DNA of 64,000 nt from Linepithema humile (taxonomy: Eukaryota > Arthropoda > Insecta > Hymenoptera > Formicidae). Positions 30,101 through 39,778 of this stretch are shown here, in pieces. Positions within the stretch are counted from its first letter, which is position 1. The number at the start of each line of letters is the position of its first letter. The stretch is taken from contig NC_090129.1 of assembly GCF_040581485.1 (NCBI RefSeq), positions 30,346,764 to 30,410,763 of the forward strand. The letters are read 5' to 3'. The position numbers were made by a program, and so were the translations under genes. The notes under the pieces were generated by a model that was not told the DNA's origin, searched no databases, and saw nothing but the letters and a program-made list of their open reading frames with translations.

Positions 30101-33100
30101 TTTGTATCGCAATAAAAAGATTTCCACGATTGCTCGTCTGCTGGCGTCGATGCGACTTCTCTCCATCAGGAGGGAAACGACGATAATGTCTTCTCATCTT
30201 CGCTGCTCGATCTGGATCGCAGTAAGAGGGGAGAGAAAAACGCGTCGGTTAATAATTAAATTCGCTAAAAGCGGCTTTTCTCTCGCGCAGAACAGCTGGA
30301 TGCGTTTTAAATCATCGCTCAGCGCTTGCATAAAGCTTGCATAAAGAAGCAGCAGTAGCAGCAGCAACCGCCGAGGCGTGGCGAGAGAGAACGGTGGCGA
30401 GAAAGACCGGTGTATTCGCCCGCTTACATTCGACGGGACCTCCTTTTACGAGAGTCATGGGAAACGTCGGTGAGATATCGGGCGTGAGCATCGGTCGCGG
30501 CGAAATTTCGCGCGTTCACCGAACAGTAGTAAAACCGTTTACGTGGCCGGCCGCCGCGAATAGCAAGTAGGAGGAATACCCGTCTCTTTCTCTCTCCGTC
30601 TGCTTTCGGCTTTTCCGCCGCTATCCCGTCGGGTACACTAACGCGCTATTTCGATAGCCCGCGATATTTTCCTGCAGAACTCTAACATAGAATTTGAGAA
30701 TCACGAGTGTGTGGCGTTTTTGTTGTCGTTCGTTAACGAAGTCAGCGTGACATTTTCATCGGCGATTAATCGACCGACAATGAGTGTGATTTAATAATGT
30801 ACATGTAATTACAAACGCGACTCGACGTTTACGATAAATCCATATTTTCGACGAGCGTTTCTCGGCGATAGAATTTAACAAAATTGAAGTCAATCAAGCT
30901 TGTCGTTTTGCAAAAGCGTTTTGCAAATGCTGGAAAATCCGGAAGGATCTTGATTACCTCGAATCGATCCGTATAATACGTGTAAGATGTAATTACTGAT
31001 GGGTAATCATTTGGCCTAAGAAGGATCCGAAGTACAACGAGATGCCGATAATGAAGTGTCTTCAAAGGCGATCTCAATCTCTAGGAAAATATTGAAGATA
31101 CTAATTCCCTGCGGAGAACAGGCGACCGGTGTGTACCTGATCGCGCGGAAATTGATTTGAATAACTCAAGACTTTCCTTTGCAGTTTTAAAGCTCGAGCC
31201 AGCAAGTCGTGTGAATTTTTACGTGTAAATTTTTCATCGTAACAATTTTTATTAAACGCTGAGTGTTTACTTCCAAAAATTTTAATGCTTGTAAACGTAT
31301 ACCGTTGCAGTCTTAAATTACATTTTCGAATATGTACCAAACAGTAGTGTTAGTCGTTTAGATCAACTTCCGATCGATTTACGCATTACCCTCGATATTT
31401 AAACTGGCCGAAGTGAAAGACGAAAGACAGGAAAGAAGGACACGCGGGAACGTAGAATAGCGACGGCGACGCTCGACGCCGTCACAATCGATGTATCGGA
31501 CTACGCTAACATCTTATTCCTGTGTACACCCTCGAAACAATAAATTAACGCAGATGTAGTCTTAAGAGGATAACTGGACGAGAGAGCGTGAGAGAGCGGA
31601 GTAAAGCTCCGAGCGTCAACACAACGCCGACGGCTCTACTCGGTGGCAATTCTCCTGTGCGTGTAAAATGTACGACGCCTACATATACATATGGATACAC
31701 ACAACACACACACACACATACGTATACAGACGCTCATACACACATAGCCACATACATACACACATACATATGAAGAAAAGAAACGTATGCGTGGCGAGAA
31801 ACGTGAAGTGCAGTCGCGTTGATGCGTAAAACGAGATATGTATATAAATATACGGGGTGTGTTTCTCGAAAATATCGTATCGAACGAGTAGTAAGGGTTT
31901 CTTCAGGGCGCCAGAACAAACTTCTCCCCGTTATTAGATATACCTTCGCTCGCGCGTGTATCTCGTCACTTTTGATATTGGCGAAAACCGTTGAGCGTAA
32001 AGTTGACACGGAAACGTCTGGCAGTTATCGATTCCCGCGACACAAGAATTATTTTAATACCGTTTCGCGACACGGCTCCCGAAATTTCTCCACTGAAATT
32101 TCACTCGATGGGCGAGAGAGTGTCCATTGGGAGAAACGTTCGTTCTAGCGCCCCGCGGAAAGGATCGCGAAAAGCTTCTCGACGAAACTCGGGGAACGTC
32201 CTGTATACCAATTTGTATGTGTATGTCTGTAAATGTAAGTACAAGTAAGAAATGCATATATACACACGTACCTGCGTGACCGTACGCGGGTATGTACACA
32301 CGGGCTGTCCACGCCGTGTCGAAAGCCCTTTTTGCTGCGGATTCGTTGACGAATCTAGAATCGACTCTACTTTTCTTTTTTTTTTTTTTTTTTTCTTCCT
32401 TTCTTCTCGACAAACATTAGACGGAATCTAATTACGGAAGTTTCTCGACGTCTGAGTAAAGGGTTTTCCCGAATTAATCTTAAGAGTGTAAATAGCAACG
32501 GCTAATTTTTTTGCAGCTAATTTCTAATGAGTTTTGCTTTTGGATGAAGATGTAATTTAAACTTTATCTGCCAAATATTTGATCAAATTTCCGCTCGGCA
32601 AAGGTCGATTGCGAGTTCGCGAAGGAATCCATAACGCGGAGGAATGCTCGGTAGTCATAAGGGACGACACTCTGTGTGCACATATATGTATATACATATG
32701 TATATATATATGTATATATATATATTTACACACGCGAATCCCAGGCGTGTGTGTGCGTGCGTTTAATTGTTAAGGCGGCGCTCCTCTTAAGCCGATCAAC
32801 CTTAAGGCGACCTAATTGAATGCGTATGTGAATACTGAAACTCTAACAAACAGTTTTGTTTTACATTGTCCCGATTAATAAACAGAATGTGCATGTGCCT
32901 GTGTCCTTTGCTTCTAAACTGCCTACCAGTTTATTAATGCTTTCACACGAGTAATCCAGTAACATTATTACCGCTTCTTTTTGCATTGTGCTCCGACTGT
33001 TTTTTGCGATCCGGTTATCGGACAACGACTCTGCTCACTTTCGTTACTCTATCTTTCTTTTATATTTTTGCATCCGTCGTGCAAGTTGCAAGGCAATGGA

Positions 33101-36100
33101 AAAAAAAAGACAAAAAGATTAAAGGCGAAAGGAAAAGGACAACGATAAATTAACACGTGTTAATTTGCTGCGACCACGACGGTGGCGTTAATCGTCGGAT
33201 CGTTCAGGCCGGCGATTAATCTTGCTACCTTAAAGATAAGATCGAAAAAAAAAGGAAAAACAAAAAGGATGAATACAAAGACGCGACAAGCGTCGACGCT
33301 TCGGTACGAAGCACGCTTGGATTTTTTTTTTCTTTCAACTTTGCTCAAGCTCCTGCTCTGCCTTCCACGACGCCGCCCGCCCTCGATTGTCAGTCTGCCT
33401 CAGTCCTTGGGATTAATTTCGATAATACGAGAGGGGGAGCGGGGATTATCCCGCGAAGAGGGGTCGAAGATGGGAATTTCGGGAGTTTAAAATGTCGGAA
33501 AAGCGAGAAGCTCGCAGCTAAACGAATCTAATTCATTATTGCGCCGCGAGGAAGAAATGTTTGCACACCGTTTTTAAGGCTGAAAGTAGCGCAAAGCGGC
33601 TCTCCAATTTTGTAGATGATATATAAATCTCCGCTGTGTTATATACCTCAAATATTTACAGAGGATGGGATATTCGTCGTAACGCGCCGAGAGTGCAGAA
33701 TCCAATAGAACGCAATTTCGTTACAACGAGTCGAATCGATCGAATATCCCCGGCCAATATCTGCGCCGGCACATCAAGCGCGATATAGCGAAACTATAAC
33801 TTAATTTGAAAATCCGAGCGGGCGGGAGAGAGCGAGAGTTTCGAAACTTGGACCGCGGCACGCGGGGAGGAAGTTGCGAAGTATAACGCGATCGAGAGTT
33901 GCGGCTGTATTTACGTAGCGAAACAGAGCGGCGCGCGCGCTGTGCAAATATTCCTCCTCGTATAAGCGGCGCATTTTTGCGCTCTTTGACGCGCGTGCAC
34001 ACGCGAATCGATCAATCGTGAGAATTAACGAGGACGATCCTGAAACACTCGAGGGCGCAACGACGGCGCTGAAAGGGCGTCTCTAATAATAAAGATCCCT
34101 CCGCGGACATTTAGCTTTTAAGTCGCTGTCGACAATATATTGCTCGCTCGATATTATCGATGGGCTACGCCGTGTCTGTATCTGACGAAGGTTTCCTCTA
34201 CCTTTCAGGGACCACCAGGATTAGACGGCATGAAGGTGAGCGATCCACGGGATGACCCCGTTTTCACTCTGTAAATTATCTCCTCCTTATTCGGACGCGC
34301 TCTATTTCCGTTTGCGTCGCATATTATCATGGTGCTTCTTTTCGATTCTCGCGTTCCGAAAATGCAATCGTTCGGAATTTGATCCGAGTTCAATAGAAAA
34401 GCGTGCGTGCACGCGGTTTTCTTCCTTCCTCTTTCGATGTACAGCGAGTCGAGTGCCGAACGACCGTCAAGTTTCTTCGTACTTTCAGGGCGCGCAGGGC
34501 GACCCAGGAACGAAGGGCGAAAGGGGAGATCCGGGATTGCCTGTAAGTCCTATGCTTCATCAAGTATTTATCCGCCGTCGAATCCGATCCGCCTAACACG
34601 CGATATCGTCCGTGCTGTTCGTGTTTATCGAGAAACGCTCTCGGATATCTCGGAGATTTACCGATGTTATCCCGAGGCGATCTTGTCCGTCGCCGGAAAA
34701 ATAATTTTCCGGTTTAGTGGTTTTCGGCTTTCCTCGCACACAACGCGCGCTCTCAACAACCATCTCGAGGACAGATTTTTTTTTACGTTTTTGTTTAAAT
34801 TAATAACTTCTCCCGTGATGAGTTCCTTAACGAGTCGGAGAGTCTTGGAAGTAAAGAATTTCGGCTGAAACAAAATCCGGCGGGTAATGAAATTTCGAGA
34901 ATCCGCTTCCTTCTCTCCGCGATCAAATTTCAATTTCAAATCTGTCGATCGCCGTCTCTACGATTCTATTTTCCGTCGCCGGCGATCTCTCCGCTTCTCG
35001 AAAATCGCCGCTACGGACTCGTACCGAAATCGAGTCATGCCCGTGGAACGCGTCAAGTCAGCCCGCTGACTCGATTACATCGCGCGCCCGACGTCGTCGA
35101 GAGAGACACGCTAACGAGACGATCTGTGTTTGTCCCCAGGGTACCGACGGGATTCCCGGCGCGGAGGTACAGTTGGCTTTCGATTATCGCTCGTCCTCCG
35201 GCGCGACTGCGATACAGTCCGACACGGTCTGACCAGCCCGGGGTAACGACGACACATTCTGCCTGATCTACCCCGGGGACTGTCTCGAAAGAAAAAAAAA
35301 AAAGAAAACCTTTTTTCACCTCCTCCGTCCGATTTCAAAGAGAACGGAGCAGCGTCTTGCGCCTTTCTCCCTCTTTCGTTCGAAATCCATTCTCGCAAAA
35401 TTGTTTTTTTCGTGTATCGATTCTAAAAAGAAAGAAAGAAAGAAACGTCTCAATGCGAGCATTTTAAAACGAAATTTGGAATGGTCAATCTTGAACAATT
35501 TTTTTAAATTGTTCACTCATGATGATAATCTGATTGGATCGCCACGTGATTAATTGCGTTTCAATTTTGTCATTTAATAAATACGTCCACCTACAGTAAC
35601 GTTTGGCATTTTGCAAAAAAGAAAAAGAATTATTTTTTTGCAAAATACCGCGTTATCAGGTGTGACCGATTTTTAAGGCCGGGGTAAGATTCCCACGCGA
35701 CTCCTTCGGCATATAATCACGTGGAGGAGAGGGTCGCCCGATCAAAATTTATGGCCGAATTATAACGGAGGGGGAAACGCGCAGCTCCCTCGTGCTTCTC
35801 TCTGGAGTGTCCGGAAGGATGCTCGAGCAGTGCTCGTGTGACCGCTCGATGCGCACCAATGCGAGAGCGTATAAATGAAACGACTCTCTCGCGTGTACTC
35901 TCAAATGCGCAGGAAGGTATTCGAAGAAGGATAATCCCTTTCACCTCTCGACGTGCGATAACTATATTTCGGACCACAGCGCGATATTTCTTCCTTAGTC
36001 TCTTAAGACCGCAGCGTTATTTTTTCTCACTTTAGGAGAAGAATTATCTAAATGGGAAATATTTTTTCATACTTCTTTCTAACAAGTTGCATCATTAATA

Positions 36101-36262
36101 TTATAATTGCCGCGCGCACATTTAACGGCGTATTCATATTTTTCTTTCAAGCTTGCAATGTTGAAAATATGAATATTTAATGCTTTTAATGTAATGCTTC
36201 CGCGAAAGATAATTGCGCCTAATTGCTCAAAAGGCTGCGATACTGGATTTAAAACGGAGATA

Positions 36263-36297
<35 letters not shown>

Positions 36298-38728
36298 TGA
36301 CGCTGCCGCTTTATTGACATCGGATGCATTCACGGTTTATTGACATCTCTCGTATCTCTCTTCGGAGGCAAGAGCAATAACCAAGTGATCCACTCGAAAT
36401 GCCGTGCCGTGGTTCCGGCCGCGAATCGATAGCCCCCTCGGTAGTTGACGGCGGCGGCTTTTCCGCCGCTGCCGTCGCCGCCGCCGCCGCTCTCTGATCG
36501 ATATACAACATCGTGGTCACACGCGGCACACCGCCTGCCTCGAGCCACCTTTCGCTGGAAAACGCTTTCTGGAACGACCGTGCGTCCCGCGCGCGCAAAA
36601 CGACGGCCAACGTTTACCGAATAAATTCCTTTTGACCCGTGTTCACCAATTCCAGGGACCGAAGGGAGAGAAAGGTGCCAAAGGCGAATCTGTGAGTATT
36701 GACTTAAAATTCGAGTAATTCACGTTTTCTTTCACGACGCGCCAAGCTCCACCGCGACAAGCCGGTCGAGAGCGAACCACATTTTATATATATATATAAA
36801 TATACGTATCACCTCTGCCCACCGTCCTCTTCGCGGGGATGCGAAAGCGATATCGAGCGTGATTAGATGCTTGCGCGGAGATTGTTTGCCGTACGATAAC
36901 CGGCAGACCGCGAGAGCACTGTCGGGCATGCGAGACTCGCTTCCTATTACGGATATAATTATACGCGTTCTGGCGAGTTGCCGAGGCTCTTTGCGCACGC
37001 CGGGGCGTTTAGAGCCTCGATTAGTTTACCTTATTGCGGAATCATCAATCCGAGAAATCGGATCGACGATGTGCTGCCGAAATTAATTATCGTCGTTAAA
37101 CTCTGCAACGTTGAGACTTAATTAACTCGAGTCGATGCCGTTAAGCAGCACGTTGCGTTGGAACGGTGCGAAGACTTGACGGGGCGACTTCAAACTGCCA
37201 AATTTCATTGCTGTTTACGCAATCGAATCACGCGCTCGCAGTTCACTCTTTCGCATTCCCGTACTTATTTTTTTTTTTTTTTTTTTCGCAATTATTGCTG
37301 CAAGCACGTCGGAGACTCCTTCGTGCCGCCGACGTCGTCGTCGTTAACGACGAGGAGACTTCGAGATCTCGCAGAACGACGAGCTACAGGGTCACGAAAA
37401 ATAGCGGAAAAAGCTTGTAGAAACACGAGGAGAACATCCTTACGTATACACGTCCGCTCCCACCAAGTTCCGCACGGTTCCTCGCGAGACTAACACACTT
37501 TGCGCGTCTTGTATAAAATTTGTATATATATATATATATGCTGCCACCACCGTGCCGTGAAAGCGCATTATCACGAGGCGCGAGTAATGTTAGAAGAGAC
37601 ATTAGACGCTCGAGGAACGACGCGCCGAGGAGAGCGTTGGTCGCGCATTTTTTCACTGAGAAATCATTTCAACGACACGTTTTCGACGACAGTGAAAAAG
37701 TCGTGCCGGCGATATAATTGCGCTCGGTCGTCTCAGAAGGCACGCTCGGCCGAGCCTCGTCGTAATTAAAATCCGTTAATTAAACCTGCGACACGCGCTC
37801 CCCTTCGCGCTCGTCGAGGTATTGTGCACCGATCGATCAAGTATTATAATTGCATAATCCAACAATATTGTGCCTGGCCTTTACTTGCACGTCGCGAAAC
37901 TTGCATCGGGCGTTTCGCGCGGTGTCAGTTGGGATGATGCATTTCGCGTGTGCGCGCAGGGCCCGCCGGGTAAACGCGGCAGAAAAGGCGACAAAGGCAA
38001 CAAGGGGGATCAAGGTGTACCAGGACTCGACGCGCCGTGTCCGCTGGGACCGGACGGACTTCCTCTGCCGGGCTGCGGCTGGAGGCCACCGCAGGTAAAC
38101 CGATAGCTTTATTTTGTTTCGGAGTTTGCGGACAGCAAAGATTCGAGGGATAGGAGTTACATCGCGCGTACGTAGTCGCGCACGAATTATCTTGCAATAT
38201 TCGATCGAGGGATGTAAAATAGAGATACTGCAAATTCTTTGCCAATATTTCAGATCGCAATGATGTCCGATCGATAGTAATTTATCAATCGACTTTATAC
38301 GAAATACAATATCAATTTGCTTTCATAATTGTCTAAGAATTCTGTTGTATTGTTTCGCCGATTATCTCGCGATACAATAAAAAAAAAAAAACAAAAAAAA
38401 GGAAAGAGAAGGATATTCCATGTGTTTCGAATCGACAAATTCGATAAACATCATTCTGCGAAACCAAAAACCCACCGGTGCGTCCTAGTTATCGCGGCGA
38501 TCGCGTAGACACTAATAATCCACCAGCACTAACGCGGAGTATCGAAAGGGATAAGAGGGAGTGTAGTGCCGGGTGCACGCTTGGATTCTCGTGTGTGCTT
38601 AGCAGGATATCACGAGCACGTCCTCGCCGGTGATCGAAGGTCCCGAGCCCGCGGAGACGGATTACGAGGAGCCGGACGACGATTACGAGGACTATACGGA
38701 CCCGAACGGGAACCTAGCCGAGCAATAA
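3029..38728 (+). CDS. Transmembrane (MACIT-type) collagen alpha chain, 3' part, 21 exons
   Basis: Twenty-one exons join in phase (listed separately) and give 534 residues plus a stop. Most are Gly-X-Y repeats starting at an acceptor followed by a whole Gly codon, with lengths such as 27, 36, 45, 54 and 63 nt that are multiples of 9, the usual collagen exon design. Four non-collagenous breaks interrupt the helix: a stretch of about 50 residues spanning exons 1-3, one in exon 5, a small one in exon 7, and a basic one in exons 11-13. The C-terminus carries LDAPCPLGPDGLPLPGCGW with two Cys, which I recall as the end of collagens XIII/XXIII/XXV and of the insect protein called CG42342. These are type II membrane collagens, shed or kept at the cell surface and involved in adhesion, muscle and synapse biology. 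No endostatin or NC1 collagen IV domain is present. The cytoplasmic and membrane exons were not found and should lie 5' of position 3029. The family call is from memory. Confidence 0.8.
3368..3385. repeat. (CG)9 dinucleotide run
   Basis: Eighteen nt of pure alternating CG inside a collagen intron. Confidence 0.95.
4698..4772 (+). CDS. Collagen exon 2, non-collagenous
   Basis: Acceptor gcacag, donor AAG|gtaaac, phase 0, 25 codons. It reads GLGLKRSVTTLRGGTLGYAE followed by IVALK, with no Gly-X-Y. The clean splice sites, matching phase and position between collagen exons support it as a real interruption domain. It lies inside a longer chance ORF that continues through the donor. Confidence 0.75.
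5555..5608 (+). CDS. Collagen exon 3, non-collagenous
   Basis: Acceptor cttttag, donor AAA|gtaagt (strong), phase 0, 18 codons: ELQEKGVNISAQNIIPLK. It ends the first non-collagenous segment, and the next exon opens with GEPGEPG. It holds one NIS N-glycosylation sequon. Confidence 0.75.
5609..11137 (+). other. Collagen intron, 5.5 kb
   Basis: It holds poly-T at about 9137-9159, CpG-rich patches that create Arg-rich chance ORFs (6.1-6.8 kb, 9.2-9.7 kb), and a CT-rich block before the acceptor. No extra exon in phase was found. Confidence 0.6.
10671..11030 (+). repeat. CT-rich (polypyrimidine) low-complexity block
   Basis: About 360 nt made largely of CTCTCT, TTTCTC and TCTGTCTC units, ending about 110 nt upstream of the acceptor of the largest collagen exon. 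Confidence 0.9.
11138..11317 (+). CDS. Collagen exon 4, 20 uninterrupted Gly-X-Y triplets
   Basis: Acceptor gtaacag, donor AAG|gtgagt, 180 nt. Exactly 20 perfect triplets, from GEPGEPGPPGPP to GTPGLAGPK, the longest helical exon here. A very long CT-rich tract lies just upstream. Confidence 0.95.
12843..12948 (+). CDS. Collagen exon 5 with interruption
   Basis: Acceptor ttcgacag, donor G|gtaagc, 106 nt, ending in phase 1 inside a Gly codon. Three triplets, then a break (YTTTLKGEQFPSGVFE), then GPPGPPGPPG. Confidence 0.92.
12949..16315 (+). other. Collagen intron, 3.4 kb
   Basis: AT-rich, with 11-bp inverted arms at 13336-13346 and 13414-13424 and a (CCG)7 run at 14431-14451. No supported exon. 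Confidence 0.55.
14431..14451. repeat. (CCG)7 trinucleotide run
   Basis: Seven perfect CCG copies in a collagen intron. Confidence 0.95.
16316..16404 (+). CDS. Collagen exon 6
   Basis: Acceptor cacgcag; the first two bases complete the split Gly codon. 89 nt, GPQGEKGELGPTGPPGLPGE and on to GKPGKR, donor AGG|gtaagc in phase 0. Confidence 0.93.
16405..22173 (+). other. Collagen intron, 5.8 kb
   Basis: It contains poly-A at about 16555-16573 and 17330-17349, CT microsatellites near 17521-17542 and 21292-21325, and (GCGA)5 at 18739-18758. The long AT-rich stretch at 19.0-20.2 kb shows nothing coding. Confidence 0.55.
18739..18758. repeat. (GCGA)5 tetranucleotide repeat
   Basis: Five perfect GCGA copies, intronic. 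Confidence 0.9.
22174..22300 (+). CDS. Collagen exon 7
   Basis: Acceptor tcattgtag, 127 nt, GFKGESGAAVARGAPG..., ending in phase 1 inside a Gly codon with donor G|gtagat. GAAVARG breaks the triplet register once. Confidence 0.9.
22301..23864 (+). other. Collagen intron, 1.6 kb
   Basis: T-rich tract near 22600-22670; nothing coding supported. Confidence 0.5.
23865..23953 (+). CDS. Collagen exon 8
   Basis: Acceptor gctttcag; two bases complete Gly. 89 nt, GPKGEMGLQGFQGLNG..., ending GPPGLP with donor CCG|gtaagt. Confidence 0.93.
24673..24762 (+). CDS. Collagen exon 9
   Basis: Acceptor tctcttcag, donor CCG|gtacgt, 90 nt, ten perfect triplets from GISGPKGEKGDY to GLPGPP. The next intron is only 84 nt. 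Confidence 0.95.
24847..24891 (+). CDS. Collagen exon 10
   Basis: Acceptor gtcgacag, donor TCG|gtgagt, 45 nt, five triplets: GYPGLKGEKGEKGES. Confidence 0.93.
25487..25513 (+). CDS. Collagen exon 11, 27-nt basic micro-exon
   Basis: Acceptor atccacag, donor CAG|gtacgt, phase 0, nine codons: KYKKLRRRQ. No Gly-X-Y; six of nine residues are Lys or Arg. It could be a heparin-binding or protease-sensitive site. It is not a classical furin site, because no Arg sits at P4 of an R-x-x-R. In-frame skipping would not disturb the chain. Confidence 0.75.
25697..25732 (+). CDS. Collagen exon 12, 36-nt micro-exon
   Basis: Acceptor tgttcgcag, donor GTG|gtaagt, 12 codons: GDGTFEMNAGEV. It continues the non-collagenous break. 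A perfect 19-bp inverted repeat begins 23 nt after the exon. Confidence 0.8.
25756..25798. repeat. Perfect 19-bp inverted repeat (hairpin) in collagen intron
   Basis: The left arm at 25756-25774 and right arm at 25780-25798 are exact reverse complements, with a 5-nt loop aacta. It begins 23 nt after the end of micro-exon 12. A transcript would fold into a strong stem. Confidence 0.95.
26242..26346 (+). CDS. Collagen exon 13
   Basis: Acceptor gtgcatag, donor CCT|gtcagt, 105 nt. IM and then eleven triplets (GPPGPPGPAGTPGLQGPPG...) to GAKGDP. Confidence 0.93.
27058..27102 (+). CDS. Collagen exon 14
   Basis: Acceptor cgttgcag, donor CCC|gtacgt, 45 nt: GEKGAKGDPGPMGLP. Confidence 0.93.
27774..27836 (+). 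CDS. Collagen exon 15
   Basis: Acceptor ctactttcag, donor ACG|gtaaga, 63 nt, seven triplets: GPMGLRGESGKPGDSG then KPGAT. A 6.4-kb intron follows. Confidence 0.93.
28532..28553. repeat. (CG)11 dinucleotide run
   Basis: Twenty-two nt of uninterrupted CG in the 6.4-kb intron. Confidence 0.95.
31680..31770. repeat. CA/TA-rich microsatellite
   Basis: Interrupted ACACAC and ATACAT units over about 90 nt, intronic. Confidence 0.85.
32680..32727. repeat. TA/TG microsatellite
   Basis: Imperfect ATATAT and GTATAT repeat, largely self-complementary, intronic. Confidence 0.85.
34209..34235 (+). CDS. Collagen exon 16
   Basis: Acceptor cctttcag, donor AAG|gtgagc, 27 nt: GPPGLDGMK. Confidence 0.88.
34489..34542 (+). 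CDS. Collagen exon 17
   Basis: Acceptor tactttcag, donor CCT|gtaagt, 54 nt: GAQGDPGTKGERGDPGLP. Confidence 0.93.
35140..35166 (+). CDS. Collagen exon 18
   Basis: Acceptor tgtccccag, donor GAG|gtacag, 27 nt: GTDGIPGAE. Confidence 0.85.
36262..36296. repeat. CT microsatellite
   Basis: A CTCTCT run with one TTT interruption, about 360 nt before collagen exon 19. Confidence 0.9.
36450..36491. repeat. GCC/GCG-rich block
   Basis: Imperfect GGC and CCG repeats on both sides of a TTTT, able to pair with each other; intronic. Confidence 0.8.
36656..36691 (+). CDS. Collagen exon 19
   Basis: Acceptor caattccag, donor TCT|gtgagt, 36 nt: GPKGEKGAKGES. Confidence 0.92.
37960..38094 (+). CDS. Collagen exon 20, C-terminal MACIT signature
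   Basis: Acceptor gtgcgcgcag, donor CAG|gtaaac, 135 nt. Basic triplets (GPPGKRGRKGDKGNKGDQ) lead to GLDAPCPLGPDGLPLPGCGW and RPPQ. The two Cys sit just after the last helix, where C-terminal disulfides would join chains. This is the strongest family marker in the gene. Confidence 0.93.
38606..38728 (+). CDS. Collagen exon 21, terminal exon A
   Basis: Acceptor gcttagcag, phase 0, 40 codons and TAA. The tail begins DITSTSSPVIEGPEP and is acidic and Tyr-rich (ETDYEEPDDDYEDYTDPNG), ending NLAEQ. The acceptor is a TAGCAG tandem, so one extra Gln is possible. Its start fits directly after exon 20. Confidence 0.85.
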   Translation, partial: DITSTSSPVIEGPEPAETDYEEPDDDYEDYTDPNGNLAEQ

Positions 38729-39700
38729 TGCTCGTTTTTGTGCGCTGCCCTAATCACTACCGACAACTACCAACACCGACACCATCACCGCCATCACCAC
38801 CACCGCCACCCTCGTCACTCGTCTCACCCCGTTCTCCCAAACTAACGTGGTCCCGGTAATTGCATACCCGGTAGTAATACTAACGCACGATGTGCCGTCG
38901 GCAGTTTGATCTCTCGCATGTAATCCCGCTCGTATTCTCCGCTTCCGGATGCGCGCCGTTTATCTATCGGCTGCAGTCGCCAAGACGAGACGTTGCCGCA
39001 TTCATGATTGAACTCCAGCAAAGTTTATCGGAGAATCTTTTCGGAAATCTATTCATCTAGCTGCAAATGATTTGCACATTTTCTATTAGCAATATACTTT
39101 TGCAATCTTATATGGCATGTATTTATCTCCATAATTCACTCAAAGTATTTCGTATTTCCAATTTTTCAATATAAAACGGAAATTTTACAGGCAAATTTTA
39201 CAGGAGACATTAAAAATCGCTTATTTATAACGTATTTCGATTAATTTGTCAAACTTTGAATTTAAAATAATTTTATTTTGTTAATGATTTTAATTTCAAA
39301 CCTTTGCACATGTGTAATTATTCAACCAATTAAATTACAGCGTTGAATTTTTTCTTTAAATATTTTTTTTTATTACGCATTAATATGAAATTACGACAAA
39401 AAATCAATGATCTTTTCATGAAGAAAAATCAGATGAAAATATCATGTATTAAAATATGTTTTCCGCGTTTATTGCTTATCCACCAGTTTATGCTCGTTTA
39501 TTGTCTCCTTCGCATCCTCTAATTATCCTCAAGCTAGCTAGTCGAAAAAATTTCGCGATTGCTTCTGCGAGTATCCTGTATCCTGTCTCCATTGGACGCA
39601 TCGAGATCCCATCGGCAGTAAATGATAAAAGCTTGCTTGCAAACTCGCGCGAACGACCTCATTTCACGGAACAGACAATGACGCTTTTTTTGCTTTGCAG

Positions 39701-39778
39701 CCGAGGAGCAACATTCTGCGTCAATGGCTGGAAGAGGAGGAGGAGGAGGAAGAGGAGGAGGGACACGAGCGGCAGTGA
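39701..39778 (+). CDS. Alternative collagen terminal exon B, poly-Glu tail
   Basis: A strong acceptor (ctttttttgctttgcag) is followed in phase 0 by 25 codons and TGA: PRSNILRQWL, ten Glu in a row, then GHERQ. Exon 20 ends in phase 0, so it can splice here instead of to exon A, giving a different C-terminus. No transcript evidence is available, and a spliced 3'UTR or chance cannot be excluded. Confidence 0.5.
   Translation, partial: PRSNILRQWLEEEEEEEEEEGHERQ

Larger units (their letters stand above)
27837..34208 (+). other. Collagen intron, 6.4 kb
   Basis: The largest intron. It holds (CCG)n at 27881-27895, a pure CG run at 28532-28553, CA-rich repeats at 31680-31770, poly-T at about 32379-32394 and a TA/TG repeat at 32680-32727. 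No supported exon or nested gene. Confidence 0.55.

Noticed and set aside
3029..38728. Collagen gene as multiplexin (XV/XVIII) or collagen IV
   Set aside because: No endostatin or paired NC1 domain follows the helix. The C-terminus is a short Cys-containing APCPLGPDGLPLPGC segment, which fits the MACIT type.
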